The notes: generated by a model not told the origin, from the letters alone. A stretch of 64,000 nucleotides of DNA from Metellina segmentata (GCA_947359465.1 OX375877.1:68860698-68924697), one strand, 5' to 3'; numbered from the stretch's first letter, positions 41,635 through 53,817 are shown. Program-made: numbers and translations.

Positions 41635-43788
41635 ATGCCTGCCATTAAAGATATAAATATTGTGAAGATCGCTGTGGAAATGGAAGATCAGGTTCCACAA
41701 CTTATTGAATTCGATCAAAAGCGACCACTGGCTGCCATTATTCAAGATCTTTGTACCACTTGGGGTTTGACGGATCCCGATCAGTACGCTCTTCAATTCT
41801 CCGACAATGCACATAATTATATAACAGAGAAAAACAGGAATGATGTTAAAAATGGGAGTGTATTGAGACTTACTTTTTCTTCTACGAAAACAGCACAAGA
41901 AATTTTGGAAAAGCTCAATTTTGGGACCCAAGACGAGAAAAAAGTGGTTTTGCGACGTCTGGCCAGATTATCAGCTGATTACACCTTTGCTCTTGAGTTC
42001 ATCAATAAGCAGGGATCTAATTTTTTGATATCCATGATCGAAGGGGGAGGTTTTTCTGGGGAGCTAATGGCACTCACACTGCAATCTTTTGTGGAGCTGA
42101 TGGACCATGGAATAGTTTCTTGGGACAACTTGCAGGATAAATTTATTGGTAGAGTTGCCAACCAAGTCAATTCACAATCGTCTCAAGATTCCCGATCACT
42201 GCAAGCTTCACTGGCTATACTGGAATCTCTAGTCTTAAATAGCTCAGGCAAGTATCCACTTGTTGAACAAGAAGTGACTTTGCCCTATCTGATTGTGCAC
42301 TTGCAGTCATCTGTTCCAGAAATCCAACAGAATGCCATCGCACTCATCAATGCTTTATTTCTGAAGGCAGATTCAAACAAAAGACGAGCCGTTGCTGGAA
42401 CATTGACCTCCAAGCAGATCAGGAATGTCATAATGACGCACATTATTCAAAAGCAGCACGTTGGAGCAGAAATGGCACATCAGCTATATGTTCTACAAAC
42501 TTTGCTGTTCAATTTGTTGGAAGAAAAAATGAAACGCCGTCTGGATCCTCAGGATCCTGAAGCAAGAGAGAAAATCCTTGAATTGAGGAAAATAGCATTC
42601 GACACAGATTCAGAAATTGTAAACTCGGTCGGACGTAAAGGAGGAGGGTACTCAAAGGATTACAAGAAACTCGGTTTCAAAAACCATGTCAATCCAGCTG
42701 AAGATTTCTCTGAAATTCCTCCAGGCATGTTGGCATTAGACAATATGATTTATTTTGCTCGTAATCACACCGAAAACTACACAAAAGTTGTCTTGGAAAA
42801 TTCATGCCGAGCGGATGAGCATGAGTGTCCATTTGGACGAACCAGCATAGAACTGACCAAGCTGTTGTGTGACATCTTGAAGATTGGTGAGCCTCCCACA
42901 GAGCAGGGGAAGACCTTCTATCCCATGTTTTTCACCCACGACAACCCGTTCGAAGAGTTTTTCTGCATCTGCATCGTGCTGCTCAACAAAACATGGAAGG
43001 AAATGCGGGCTTCCATCGAAGATTTCACAAAGGTCGTCAGTGTCGTTGAAGAACAGATAACAAGAGCCTTGAATACTGACCCACCACTTCCCACTTTGGA
43101 GAAATTCAAAATGAAACTTGCCACTCTGACCTACAAGGAGATCACAAATCTCTGGCAGAAAGAGCACTCTAATCGGAAAGAGTGGGAATCCCACGCCAAG
43201 CCGATTGTCGAGTTGCGGGAGCAGATTACACCCGAAATCATAAACTTGATTCAAAAACAGAGATTGCAGTACCTGTGCGAAGGGACGATGTTTACGAAGT
43301 ATTCCAACAAAGGCCAGCGCATCAAAGACAAGTTCTGGTACTGCCGTTTGTCACCCAACCACAAGATATTCCATTTTGGAGACTGTGACGAAAACCGAGG
43401 CGTACCAGCCCTGGAAGAGTTGCCTCATAAATTGCATGTTGTCGAAGTAAAGGCAATTGTTACAGGCAAAGAGTGTCCGCACATGAAGGAAGTCAAACGT
43501 ACAAAATCGACTCTGTCTTTAGCATTTTCTTTAATTCCAGATTCTGACCAGGAACCCTTGAATTTCGTTGCCCCCAATGACAAAGAGTTTGATTACTGGA
43601 CAGATGGAATCAGTGCTCTCTTGGGTAATAAGATGGCAAGCAAGGAAACCAAAAACGATCTGGAGACTCTTTTAAGCATGGATATTAGATTAAGGCTTCT
43701 GGATACGGAAGGAGTCAACATTCCAGAAAATCCCCCAAGTATTCCAAAGGATCCTCCAAGCTATGATTTCTGTTATGATTTCAAATAA
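41635..43788 (+). CDS. Elmo: ELMO/CED-12 engulfment and cell-motility protein
   Basis: The 717-residue product matches the ELMO family over its full length (vertebrate and fly members are about 720-730). ELMO binds active RhoG/Rac-type GTPases and DOCK180-type exchange factors, so that Rac is activated at the membrane for phagocytosis and migration; it acts in the cytoplasm. By family layout: a ubiquitin-like GTPase-binding region at about 1-90 (VKIAVEMEDQVPQLIEF), armadillo-like helices to about 310, the ELMO domain at about 315-490 (DNMIYFARNHTENYTKVVLEN), a PH domain at about 555-675 (GQRIKDKFWYCRLSPNHKIF), and a C-terminal proline-rich DOCK SH3-binding tail (PENPPSIPKDPPSYDF). ATG at 41635 in TTCAAAATGCC is the first in frame. 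AATAAA at 44252 may end the transcript. The coding region has no intron, unusual for a family whose vertebrate genes have many; a retrocopy or lineage-specific intron loss are both possible. No disabling change was seen. Confidence 0.93.
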   Translation: MPAIKDINIVKIAVEMEDQVPQLIEFDQKRPLAAIIQDLCTTWGLTDPDQYALQFSDNAHNYITEKNRNDVKNGSVLRLTFSSTKTAQEILEKLNFGTQDEKKVVLRRLARLSADYTFALEFINKQGSNFLISMIEGGGFSGELMALTLQSFVELMDHGIVSWDNLQDKFIGRVANQVNSQSSQDSRSLQASLAILESLVLNSSGKYPLVEQEVTLPYLIVHLQSSVPEIQQNAIALINALFLKADSNKRRAVAGTLTSKQIRNVIMTHIIQKQHVGAEMAHQLYVLQTLLFNLLEEKMKRRLDPQDPEAREKILELRKIAFDTDSEIVNSVGRKGGGYSKDYKKLGFKNHVNPAEDFSEIPPGMLALDNMIYFARNHTENYTKVVLENSCRADEHECPFGRTSIELTKLLCDILKIGEPPTEQGKTFYPMFFTHDNPFEEFFCICIVLLNKTWKEMRASIEDFTKVVSVVEEQITRALNTDPPLPTLEKFKMKLATLTYKEITNLWQKEHSNRKEWESHAKPIVELREQITPEIINLIQKQRLQYLCEGTMFTKYSNKGQRIKDKFWYCRLSPNHKIFHFGDCDENRGVPALEELPHKLHVVEVKAIVTGKECPHMKEVKRTKSTLSLAFSLIPDSDQEPLNFVAPNDKEFDYWTDGISALLGNKMASKETKNDLETLLSMDIRLRLLDTEGVNIPENPPSIPKDPPSYDFCYDFK

Positions 43789-46413
43789 TTTCATAGATTG
43801 TCTTTTGAAAACAGAAACTGTTTACCTAATGTGTTTAATTTGCTCACTCAGAGCAACCAAGTGTGGTGAAATCTAGTTCAGTATCTAATATCTTACCATT
43901 CATATGAACTTAAAATTGTGAGAAAGGTGCATCTATTAATATATGTGTGTAGACATGAAAACAAACAATCAATATCTTTTTATGAAGCTTCTGTGGTTGA
44001 CTGAATACCTAGGCGTTTTTTATTGGAAACTTTCATTTATTGAAATATGTGTTCATTCTTATGATTCATTCCTTGTTAACTCTTCTGTGTTTCTCCAAGT
44101 CAATATATACTGATTAGCTGGATAGACAAAGGGAACAAATGACTTTTTCGCATACTTATTCGTTAAACTATGCTCAAGCAACTTTTACTCCTTTATTCAT
44201 TCCTTGAACTTGCTCCAAAACACTGTTTTTCAATAATTTATATTAAAGGGAATAAAAAAAAATATTGTTTAATTTAATGAATGATTTGACACAAATCATA
44301 TTAATATTCATTGACTTGAATAACCTAAATGAAGAATTTTTCTGCATATATATAAATTTTATGTTTAAGTAGCACATGATTATTTTTTACAACTAATGTG
44401 TTTTGACAAGATGTTGCTGAAAAAAAAGTATTTTATTTGTGAGATTAATTTTATAATGTTTATGCTTTTGGGTATATGTTTTCTAATTATGTTAATGAAT
44501 ACACATAGGTTGAAATTTGTATACGAGTCATTCTGTCTTTGTTCAGTGCTAATTTAATTTGGGGGATCAAAACTTCCTTTCAAATCTTATCTAGAACTCC
44601 TATATGTCCCTGTTCAAGGCAACTGGTACTGTCATAATTTGGACTTCCCATAAACATTACCAATCATGGGTTAATTTGAATTGAGGTCGAGTTTCTGAGC
44701 TAAGATTTATATTTAGCATCTATTGAACTACTATGGACCCACAATCCAGGCCCTTGAAACTTTGTCTGATACTTATGTATGGTTTTTATGCCATTATTCT
44801 GGGTGAGTCTCTCTCTTTTCCATCTACAGCCAAATACTCATTAGCAAACAGTAACACATAGTGTAATTGCTTCAGATGTGGGATATATTACAAGATGTGC
44901 TGTGTTATAAGATGACATCTGCAGTCATCTTATAACACAGCATTCACAGTATAGTATGGCTCTAGAGATTAGCATTTGAATCACATGGATTTGAACAAGT
45001 TTTTGTTAAATTAGGGTAAATTATGTTGCCAGCGTGGGTTACAAATAAAAATGGATGCAATGGTCAAGTTTTTTAACACTCGAAACATCTAATAAAGTTC
45101 ATATTTACATATAGACAACAACAATTCCATATGTGAGTTTGAATAAGGCAACCGTTTCACACCATTGTAGAAATGGACTTCTCCTAAGTCATCTACCTTC
45201 TTGTAGGAGCCACATTGTACAAGGTACGATTGCTACAATTTGTGGATGAATGTAATTCACCAATGAGGCATGCAGATTACTATAATTCATTTGAACAAAC
45301 AAGTTGAATGACTTTTCACCTCAAGGGCACTTCTCTTTATCAACAGACTCTCAACTCAAAATGTGTGCTACTTTATCTTGGTGTCAGGTGGGGTAAAGTA
45401 GGTTTTAAAACAATGTTTTTCCATTTTGAAAGTTGAATTTAGGAATGACAAGTTTTTAAAAGTGGCGTTTCTTTGAATTATTCAAGATATTTCTTCAGAT
45501 TTAAACCTATATTTATAATTAAGTGGTTATTTTTATACCCACTGTACTTCATGGTATAGGGTTAAGTGGTTAATTCATGGATGTAGGTTACAAAATCATA
45601 TTAAAATGTTATAACAATTGATAAATGTATTAAAAGAACAATTTTTGATGAATCAGTTAACTCTTTCAATGAGCTACTATTTTAGAGGTCTTCTATATGC
45701 CAAACTTATAATATGTAACAATATTATTGAATGCTGTAGCTCAAGATATACTTGAATACTTTTTCAATTTGTGACAAGCTTTCGACAAATATTGAACTTC
45801 ATTCTGAGAAATTAATGCCTTTTCTATCCTCACAATTCTGTGTTCCACAGCCTGTTGGTTTACGATATATAACCGCTTCCCTTAAATTCTTTTGCAGCAT
45901 GATCAAATTTAAGGATTCATGCAACCATTTTAATAGATATGAATAGAATGAATTTCATAGAAGTGGGACTTAAGAAACATTTTGCAAGTCGTTTTCCCCT
46001 GTATCAAGATTTTGAAATTCCTTTTTTTCCTTAACTTGGAAATAGAAAAAAATTTGATGATACAAATAGAAGGCCTGTCAACTAAATTTAGAACAAGGCC
46101 TAAAATGTATTTTCAATTTTAAAAGGCATTATCAAAGGTATTGTTTCTCTTATGCATATAATTTTTACAGTTTGAAAAACTTTTTAACATTTTCAGTATT
46201 AAGTTTTGGATCTACTTTTGAATGTAAGGTGCAAGAAAATATTTATATATAGCTGTCGTGTATATTGTTTTTTTAATAATCAGTTTTATGTATACTACAA
46301 TTTTATTGTTTTTTAAATTGAGATATTCAAGATTATTCTCTCTTTATTGTCCTTGTTAATTAAATGTATTATTTTATATACTTGTTTGTTTGTGTCTTTG
46401 TATTATTTCTGAG
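43789..46413 (+). other. ELMO 3' flank and probable 3'UTR
   Basis: AATAAA at about 44252 and other AT-rich signals follow the stop. No further gene was recognised; a strong hairpin at 44898-44942 is listed separately. Confidence 0.5.
44898..44942. repeat. Perfect 19-bp hairpin
   Basis: TGCTGTGTTATAAGATGAC is followed by the 7-base loop ATCTGCA and then its exact reverse complement, GTCATCTTATAACACAGCA. It lies 1.1 kb after the ELMO stop. Pairing does not extend usefully beyond these arms. Confidence 0.85.
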
Positions 46414-46415
46414 TA

Positions 46416-48632
46416 GGGGAAGACGGGGTACAATGAAACAAGGGGTACAATGAAACATTACTTCTAAAATCAGTAAAATTTGTCACAGAAAGTTGCAATT
46501 TATATAAATGTTATGCAACTATATGTTCCAATTACTGATGTGATTTGGATACATTCGCACTTTTACAACATTAGCAATAGAAGATTATTGGTTTTTCACC
46601 ATTGAAAGTAAGTTTCTTTACTAAAAGTAATTTTGTTTCTTTTTCCTCGTTGCAATATATAATAATTATTTTTTCTATACATTGTTATCTTTGTGTTGTT
46701 CTCTTCATTCCTCCAAAACCAAAATTAAAAAAAAAAAATATTAGAAGTTTAAAACTGTTTTTTATTTAGTAACCTCAGTACGGGGTACAATAATACACTT
46801 GCAGACGGGGTACAATGAAACATGTTTCATTGTGCCCCGGGTGAATGCATTTACTTGAAGTAATGTATCACTAGTAAATATATCATTGATATAAAATAAC
46901 ATATTACTGGTTGTCACTAATATAAATAAAACACTTTTACTAAGGAAATGGCAACACTTAACATTAAAAAAAAAAGGCAACACCAATTCAAAACGGTAAT
47001 TTTGAAAGCATGCAAAATTAAACTGCTTTTTTTTCCTTTAAAAAAGTACAGATTTCAATAGTAAGTTAGTTTTTATGGATTCAAAAACATTTAAGAATAC
47101 TTTATTTATTTCATAGATCTAAACTGCACTTGCTTCAGTACACAATCCTCCTAAAGTTCTCAGTCAAAGGGGCCCAAAAACAAATAGGTCAATCAACTTC
47201 TGTTGAAAGGGGTGTTCTTGTTACTATGTGTGGATTTATTAAAGCTTCTGGAAATTCTATACCCCATTATTTAGTATTTCCTAGAGTAAATTTCAAGTTT
47301 TGCATGTTGAATGGAGCTTTACCTGGGACTACGGGTGATGCAACAAAATCGGTATGGATGAATGGAGATATTTTTGTTGATGTTCTAACACATTTCCAGG
47401 CACATACACGCTGTTCGAAAGAAAATCTAGCTGTACAAATAATGGACAATCTTTAATCACATATTACGATTTCCAGTCTAAATTTTACGAAATATAACGG
47501 AATTGTTGTTGTAACCCTGCCCCCACATACCAGTAACAAATTGCAGCCTTTAGACAAAACTGTTCAAGTCACTTAAAAATGTCTTCAATCTAGCTGCAAA
47601 TGATTGGATGCTGTGTAATCCAGGTCGTACAATCTCTATCTATGATATATCTTCTTTGCTTGGCAATGCTTATTGCAAGTCTTTCACTCCACAAAATATT
47701 ACAAAAGGTTTTACAGCGACTGGAATATGACCTTTCAATAGAAAAAAGTTTTTTGAAGAAGATTATTTGTGTTCTTGCGTGTCAAATAGGCCTTGTCCTA
47801 CTGAAAATTATTTCCATGGTCAGATCAATGAAACTGAAGACCAGACAGACAAAACACAAGAATCCCAGAAGTGGTGGATCTTGCCATTAATAGATCAGTA
47901 TCACCGACTGCAGGTTGTTCAGCAACTGTTCATATACTATGCACTAGCTCCAAACCTGTGAGGAAATACATTTCTCCTCAAGAGGTAAAACATTAACCCA
48001 AGGCTGGTCCAATAAAAGTAGGAAAACGTTAAAAAAAATTGTTCTAACCACGCTAGTAAAAAATGCTCATGTTAAGCAAAAAGATGAAAAAACTAAGAAG
48101 ATATTGTTTTCAAAACAAACTACCTCCTACAGACACTGAAGACGACGATGATCCAGATTATTTTCCAGCTCCAGCTGATAACTGAAGTACTAAGAATGAG
48201 ACATCCACACATAACATGTGTGACACAAGCAATATCTGTATAAATGATTGTTTTTTTTTATATAATTAAGGAGGGCGAACTGAAACATAAGGAAATATAT
48301 TCTGTTGGAGAAATCATAAATTTAAATGAAGTCGAATGTGACTAAAATAAACTATATAGGGTGAAAGTTGCTTGCATCATTTGGAGTGTTTCATTGTACC
48401 CCAGTATGTGTTTCATTGTACCCCGGCATATGGGGTACAATGAAACACTGTGAGACATTTACTTTTTGTTATTTTTCAAGTATAAAGATATTGTTTAGAA
48501 TCTAATAAAAATTTATTTAGATGGGGAAAATACAAGATTAAAAGTATGCATTAATTAAATTTTTGTGCATGCAAAATTGTGGACGGGAAAAAATAATTAG
48601 TAAATTTTGTTTCATTGTACCCCGTCTTCCCC
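46416..48632 (+). mobile_element. pogo/Tigger-type transposon, inactivated
   Basis: The inverted ends GGGGAAGACGGGGTACAATG and the mirrored CATTGTACCCCGTCTTCCCC are flanked by TA on both sides (46414-46415, 48633-48634). The motif GGGGTACAATGAAAC recurs in both directions at 46435, 46442, 46805, 46824, 48389, 48408, 48432 and 48610, plus a degenerate copy at 46784. Length is 2.2 kb, with a decayed DDE transposase inside. Confidence 0.85.
47108..48184 (+). pseudogene. pogo/Tigger-type transposase remnant (DDE_1 domain)
   Basis: Pieces in changing frames include NPPKVLSQRG, then VLVTMCGFIKASGNSIPHYL and FPRVNFKFCMLNGALPG, then KENLAVQIMDN (second Asp region). After a stop comes VTLPPHTSNKLQPLDKTV (third acidic region) and a C-terminal EDDDDPDYFPAPAD. 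The order matches Tigger/Jerky-type transposases. The N-terminal CENP-B-like DNA-binding part was not found, and several stops and frame changes make it dead. Confidence 0.8.
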
Positions 48633-48634
48633 TA

Positions 48635-50239
48635 TATTATTCAGTGACTTTTATCTTGTGCCTACTTTGGGTGTCAAAATACTTTTCATTTCATGCAGGT
48701 CTTAGTTCACATGCTATGCCATGTTTACTTTTCCTGTTATAATTTAAGTGTAAATTTAAATCAGTGAGTCATCAGAGTATGGAATTATATGCCATTCTCA
48801 CATTTGTTTTGTTAAGCATTCATAAAATAATGTGTACTAAAATTTACGTACACACACAAATTTTTTTGTGAGTTATTAAAAATAAACTGATTTGAGTTTC
48901 AAAAATGAATAAATTAATTATATGTACCATTGGGATGGCATACCTATACATCTGCTAAACATTCTTACTTTTTTTTTTATTTAAATAAAATAAGTTCATT
49001 AAATGTTACTCAAAGAATTAAATTAACTTATAAAAAATATAATAGATATTATATTCATTTCTTTTCTTATCAAAAAAATACTTTAAATCTTATTTCTTCC
49101 CATGCATTTGAACGTCGGTAAAAACTCTTCACCTTTATCAAAGCTCTTGACTATTAATAAAAATAGAATACGTGAAATCTGCTATATTTAACTATAGATC
49201 AATATTGAGTTCACAATTATACCTTGTGTATAAACCATGCTCAGAGTTTTTCATTCCTCTGAAAATAAGCTTTTTCTAAATCATTACTACAAAACCTAAG
49301 TTTAAAATCTAACTATTTCACTTGTTTTCCTATATTTAACTATTTTCTAAGTCATAATGTAGAAGTACTTCATTAAGAATTTATTTCCTTTTTTCAAAAA
49401 CTAGGCATATTGAGGAGAAATCCTTCTTTTGAATTGTATAAGTTGTACAGATTTAAAAGGTATTAAAATTTGAATTAATACTTAGAAAATGCACTAGATC
49501 TATTTTAGTATAGATTCTATGATTTTAGCAAAAAATAATTTTTATTTCATAAGTAAAGATTAAAATACAGATCAGTGTAAAATCTTATTGTAAACAGAAG
49601 ACAAAGTTCTCCCACATCAATAGGTTTTTGTAGAATTTGAATAAAGTAATTATGAACACAATGCACATGCATTGCAAAGAGTTCATGGGAATGTAATATT
49701 GGGTACAACTGCATCATACGGCTCGTTTGGTGGCAGCGCACCTTTAGTATCGAGTTACGGAAGGTGAAGGCATCCCTTCTTTATTAGTGTATTCTCGTTT
49801 CTATGGCAACGGTAATGGTTAAATTTTCATTTCGAATATTCTTTTTATTTCCGTAAAAAATATGTTTTCATTGGTTCTTAAACTTTTTCCCGTTTAATGA
49901 GACGTCTATAACTCTCAGCATTAAAACAAGTTCTTTGTCCCCCTCCAATCGGGGTAAAATTCGCAACAATTTTTATATCACCGAAAGAATAGAAAGACAG
50001 GTCGAAGGAAATCCATTTAAAATTGCAGTGAAGATTAGTACGACGTGCCATAACAGCTTTAATTTCCCCCTCCTAGACGCTACCACAAAATAATCATACT
50101 TTCGAGATAGGTTGAAAATCTAACGATAGATGGCAGCACGAAAAGCTGCTGAAAATCTAATTCATATTAGTAGTTCGTTTCCATTCATTATGTTTGAAAA
50201 TACTTGGAAACCATTTGTTTCTTGTTTCGCCGATTTTAA
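48635..50239. other. AT-rich DNA, nothing recognised
   Basis: Only short ORFs without motifs; no repeat ends paired. Confidence 0.4.
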
Positions 50240-50325
50240 AAAGGAACATCCCTTCGGAATTGATCCCGGATAAATGTCAACCCTTGTTGCTCCAGTGTGA
50301 CGTTAATTAAAATACCTTCAAAATG
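50240..50325 (+). mobile_element. SINE tail fragment
   Basis: CATCCCTTCGGAATTGATCC followed by GTTGCTCCAGTGTGACGTTA and ATTAAAATACC. Confidence 0.6.
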
Positions 50326-50508
50326 CGGGCACCACTTTTTTATTCGCGATCTGGAATTTCCCAGATCGTCCCATCTTTTGATCAGACGATCACTCTGGCA
50401 AGATTTCTTAAAAGCATTCAACATAATTTATCGTCCTTTTTTTTGTTTGTTCATTTTCAAATATTTTGTTTAGAATTTTCTAATCACGCGCTTCCATTTA
50501 TTTTTTCT

Positions 50509-50635
50509 GACCGTGGTTCAAAATTACGAGGTGTTGTCCTCGAATCTTTCCCTTAAGGGATTGATCCCGGACCGTCGTCAATAGCCCGTTGTGTTTCTCT
50601 AGTACGACGTTAACTAAAATTACCATTGCCATTAA
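50509..50635 (+). mobile_element. SINE 3'-part fragment
   Basis: GACCGTGGTTCAAAATTACG, AGGTGTTGTCCTCGAATC and GGGATTGATCCCGGACCGTC are followed by GACGTTAACTAAAATTACC and a short ATTGCCATTA end. It is almost identical to the reversed tail of the copy at 60434. Confidence 0.75.
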
Positions 50636-50687
50636 TTTTTTAAGCTCTAGATTTTTCAGAGGCTTCCAAAATTCCGAGTCATGTAAA

Positions 50688-50732
50688 TGGTAATTAAAGT
50701 CGAACTGGAGTAATACAACGGGCTACTTAAAA
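50688..50732 (-). mobile_element. SINE tail snippet, inverted
   Basis: GGTAATTAAAGTCGAACTGG and CAACGGGCTACTTAA are all that remains. Confidence 0.45.
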
Positions 50733-50739
50733 TTTCCGA

Positions 50740-52080
50740 GAAAATATAAATTAGATGGTAACATGTCTAAAATTAAAGTTTCAGTGAATCTTCAGAACAA
50801 TTCTGCAATACTAGAGAACCTTTAAAATAACTTTTATCTGACAGTTTTATTACAATGTTAGTAAATGTCAAAGCAGTTCCATTAAACAGAGCGGATACTC
50901 TATCATGCATAAAGACCATAAAATGTTTTGAAATGGTAAGATATTTTTATCGTTCACTAATTCCAGAATTTACGATACCCCAAAAGATAATTTTCAATTC
51001 TTTTTTACTGTTAGTTAAATTTGTGTTGAGTTCATAAGTTATTTTAGAATGATTTAAGGATACATTTTACTCTTGGAAAATGTGTTAAGTTGTGTACGCA
51101 AGCCATCTTGTTTGTGTGCATTATAATCTGTTTTTAACATACTTTAATGTCTTGTAAGTGGCCTTGTACTCAGGGCCGTCCTAAGATATTTGGCACACAT
51201 GGTCTACTAACAATAATGCGCCCCTCTTCAAAAGAAAATACACGGGAGGTAAAGAGCAATGACAGGTGACGTTTTAAAAGTTTCAGAACTATAAAAAGTC
51301 AAGTCAGTCGAGCTGGTCTCCAGCCGTCAAACTGATTTTAGTGCAAGCAAAATTACAGCCCCAATAGGCTTGCGCCCCGGGACAAAGCCCATTTAGCCGG
51401 GGTTAGGGTGGCCATGGAAATTCAGCAATGTGGTTTTATTTTTACTCTATTTAATTTTATTCTTATTAAGCTATTGACGACAATTTTTAATTGGAGCACT
51501 TTATTTCTGTTTAGGTTGAAACTGATGATTCGAACTTTATTTTTATTTTTCCGGTCTGGTTTGTTTGTCAAGTCAGTTTTTGTTAAACGAGGATTTTTTA
51601 GACCTCTATTCTGATAAATATATGAAATCAGACACAACTGTAATGTATATTTATCTGTTCTACTTTTATGTGCATGGCTAACTTTCATTTTTAATTAAAT
51701 GCAAAAAAAAAAAAAATTGGAGAGAAAGTAAGAAACACAGTAGTTGCATTTGTGTATTTAATTGTTTAATTGCTTTGTAATTGTGATTTAGATCTTACAA
51801 GTGTCGAGCATTTTCGATATTTTATAAGAAATATTTTTCCCAGATTCTAACAACCTCACAATGTCTTCACCACCAACAATGTCCTCACGCTGTTGTCACT
51901 ACGAATAGAACATGATTTTTTCTAAACTAATTGTTGAGAGGTGATTTGACACAGTTGAAATATGCTTCCGAATATAGAACTAGAGATAAGTGAAAAAAAT
52001 TAGTTGGCCACCGCGAATAAATAATTCCATTTCTTCTTTCCTCATTGAACATGACCTAGTTTGACCTTATTTATTCAAAG
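50740..52080. other. AT-rich DNA; possible hAT-type remnant
   Basis: CAGGGCCGTCCTAAGATATT at about 51173 resembles a hAT terminus and CTTGCGCCCCGGGACAAAGC near 51369 would fit its other side, but no 8-bp duplication was found. No gene was recognised. Confidence 0.3.
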
Positions 52081-52081
52081 G

Positions 52082-52360
52082 TAGGTAAGTATTTTAAATA
52101 ACGTCGCACTAGTAGAGCAACACATCGGGCTATTGACGACGGTCCGTTATCCATTTCTACGGATCCGAGGACACTTCGTAGTTTCGAACCATGGTCAGAT
52201 GACGAGATCACTTCTGAGCTTCCACACCACGCCAATGTGAAGGCATTCGAGACTACGAGATTTCACGTGCCTTCTTTGTACATGACTGTCTTTGGTTGGA
52301 TTTGAACTCGTAACCCTTCTATTGCCAATCCGTTACTCTTCCAACCGGCCCTTTACGTAA
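52082..52360 (-). mobile_element. Nearly complete SINE, inverted
   Basis: The reversed tail AATAACGTCGCACTAG, CATCGGGCTATTGACGACGG and reversed middle CTTCCACACCACGCCAATGT lead to a tRNA-like head (box B reversed, GGATTTGAACTCGTAACC). No clear target duplication. Confidence 0.75.
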
Positions 52361-52838
52361 AGAACCTATATCGGTCGTAATTTCGGAGAACATTTTTCTT
52401 TTCCGTGAATAATGCACCATTGTTAAATTTCAATTTTAATCATTGAAATGATCATTTAAATTGTGTTACAGTGTATCACGTTTGAATTGAATACCAATAT
52501 AATAATTGGTGATGGTTTATTTTATTTCAACAAACTGACCTTAATCTCCAAGAATGTAAATTAACAAAAAGGAAGTTGCTATTGGTCTAGCAATGCACAG
52601 GTTCATATTAACACAGTACATTTTTCTTACAAAAGTTTTAAGTCTCTAAACAAAAAAAAACAATTTTTTTCAATTTCCCATTTTAATGCACAACAAGTTA
52701 GCAACCGAAATTTGAGAAGTGATAACTTTGTTGTCTTTTAATGCAGTTAAGGAAGGTTGCCAGGAAAGTATGAATGAATTGCCAAGATATAACACCCAAG
52801 TAGAATGAATAAAGAATAGAAATAGCAACCATGTAGAG

Positions 52839-53374
52839 CAGGGCTCGAAATACCCGGGTGCACATAAAAAAATACAACTGTGCACCTAATTTTTTTTTCC
52901 GCTAGGTGCACGCAATGCACCTAACGTTTAAAAAGAAGGGGGAGACGTGTTTTATGTTATTTGAATGTTTGAACAAAATATTAGTAACGATCTCTCTCGC
53001 TCTAAAGGAACGTAATTAAAATTACTAGATACACACTATGCGAAAACAAAATTGCTGGGACATATATCGCTGGGTTTATACAGGAGGAAGGTTTACTTGT
53101 GCCATGCCACCAGAACTTGCGGATGATCGAAACATTTTCCACGTAGCTCTGTTGAAGCAAATGTCATGACAGCCGTGTGACAAAGAAGGGAGAATTTAGA
53201 TGTTTAAATATTTTTATTTACTATCTACTACTAACCTATCTAAATATACCCAACTAATAAAGTAGTTTACATTACATTAATGCTCTTATATTACGTGTGC
53301 CCCTAAAATATAACCTGTGCACCTAATTTAAAAACTTAGGTGCACCTGTACTAAAAAATCTATTTCGAGGCCTG
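52839..53374. mobile_element. hAT-type MITE with 8-bp duplication
   Basis: ATGTAGAG flanks both ends exactly (52831-52838, 53375-53382). The ends CAGGGCTCGAAATA and CAGGCCTCGAAATA (reverse complement) fit hAT termini. The subterminal word AGGTGCAC and its mirror GTGCACCT repeat several times near both ends. It is non-coding, 536 bp. Confidence 0.85.
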
Positions 53375-53624
53375 ATGTAGAGTAACAAGCTAGTTATATA
53401 GACAATATTTGAGAAATTATTAACTAACTTAATTAATAAATTTTAACCAGACCGTGATTCAGTGGTGAGTGGAGTCGTTTTGAGGCCCTAGGCGCAAGTA
53501 TTTGAGTCATCTTAAGTCTATAACTGTTTAGTTGACCAAAATATGTTTCTAATTATTTTATAAACAAAATTGTGAATTAATTTGTCATAATTAATGTATA
53601 CTTTTCGACAGTTATGAACGTTAA

Positions 53625-53817
53625 CCCTTTGAGGGGTTCACATAGAAGAAATAGTTATGCCAACACCAGGCTTGCTTGCAAGACTTCTAACCAATTTTGA
53701 TCTTGATCAATAGAATTTAACCTACGATTCTTTCAAGCAATAGATACGGTTATTTCGTCATGTGTGTGGACATGTTAATAACAATTCAACACTATACGAG
53801 AATCTCGTGACTCAGGG
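53625..53817. mobile_element. Possible piggyBac-type MITE
   Basis: TTAA (53621-53624, 53818-53821) flanks CCCTTTGAGGGG on the left and the reverse complement of CTCGTGACTCAGGG on the right. The inverted match is short (CCCT plus GAG), so the call is tentative. Confidence 0.35.

Noticed and set aside
42802..43254. 150-codon antisense ORF within ELMO
   Set aside because: Shadow of the ELMO coding frame.
44898..44942. A microRNA precursor
   Set aside because: The stem is only 19 bp with no extended pairing beyond it, shorter than a usual animal precursor; kept as a plain hairpin.
51173..51400. A complete hAT element starting CAGGGCCGTCC
   Set aside because: No matching right end with an 8-bp duplication could be found.
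53461..53520. hAT-like fragment (CAGTGGTGAGTGGAGTCG, GAGGCCCTAGGCGCAAG)
   Set aside because: Faint likeness only; no inverted partner or duplication.
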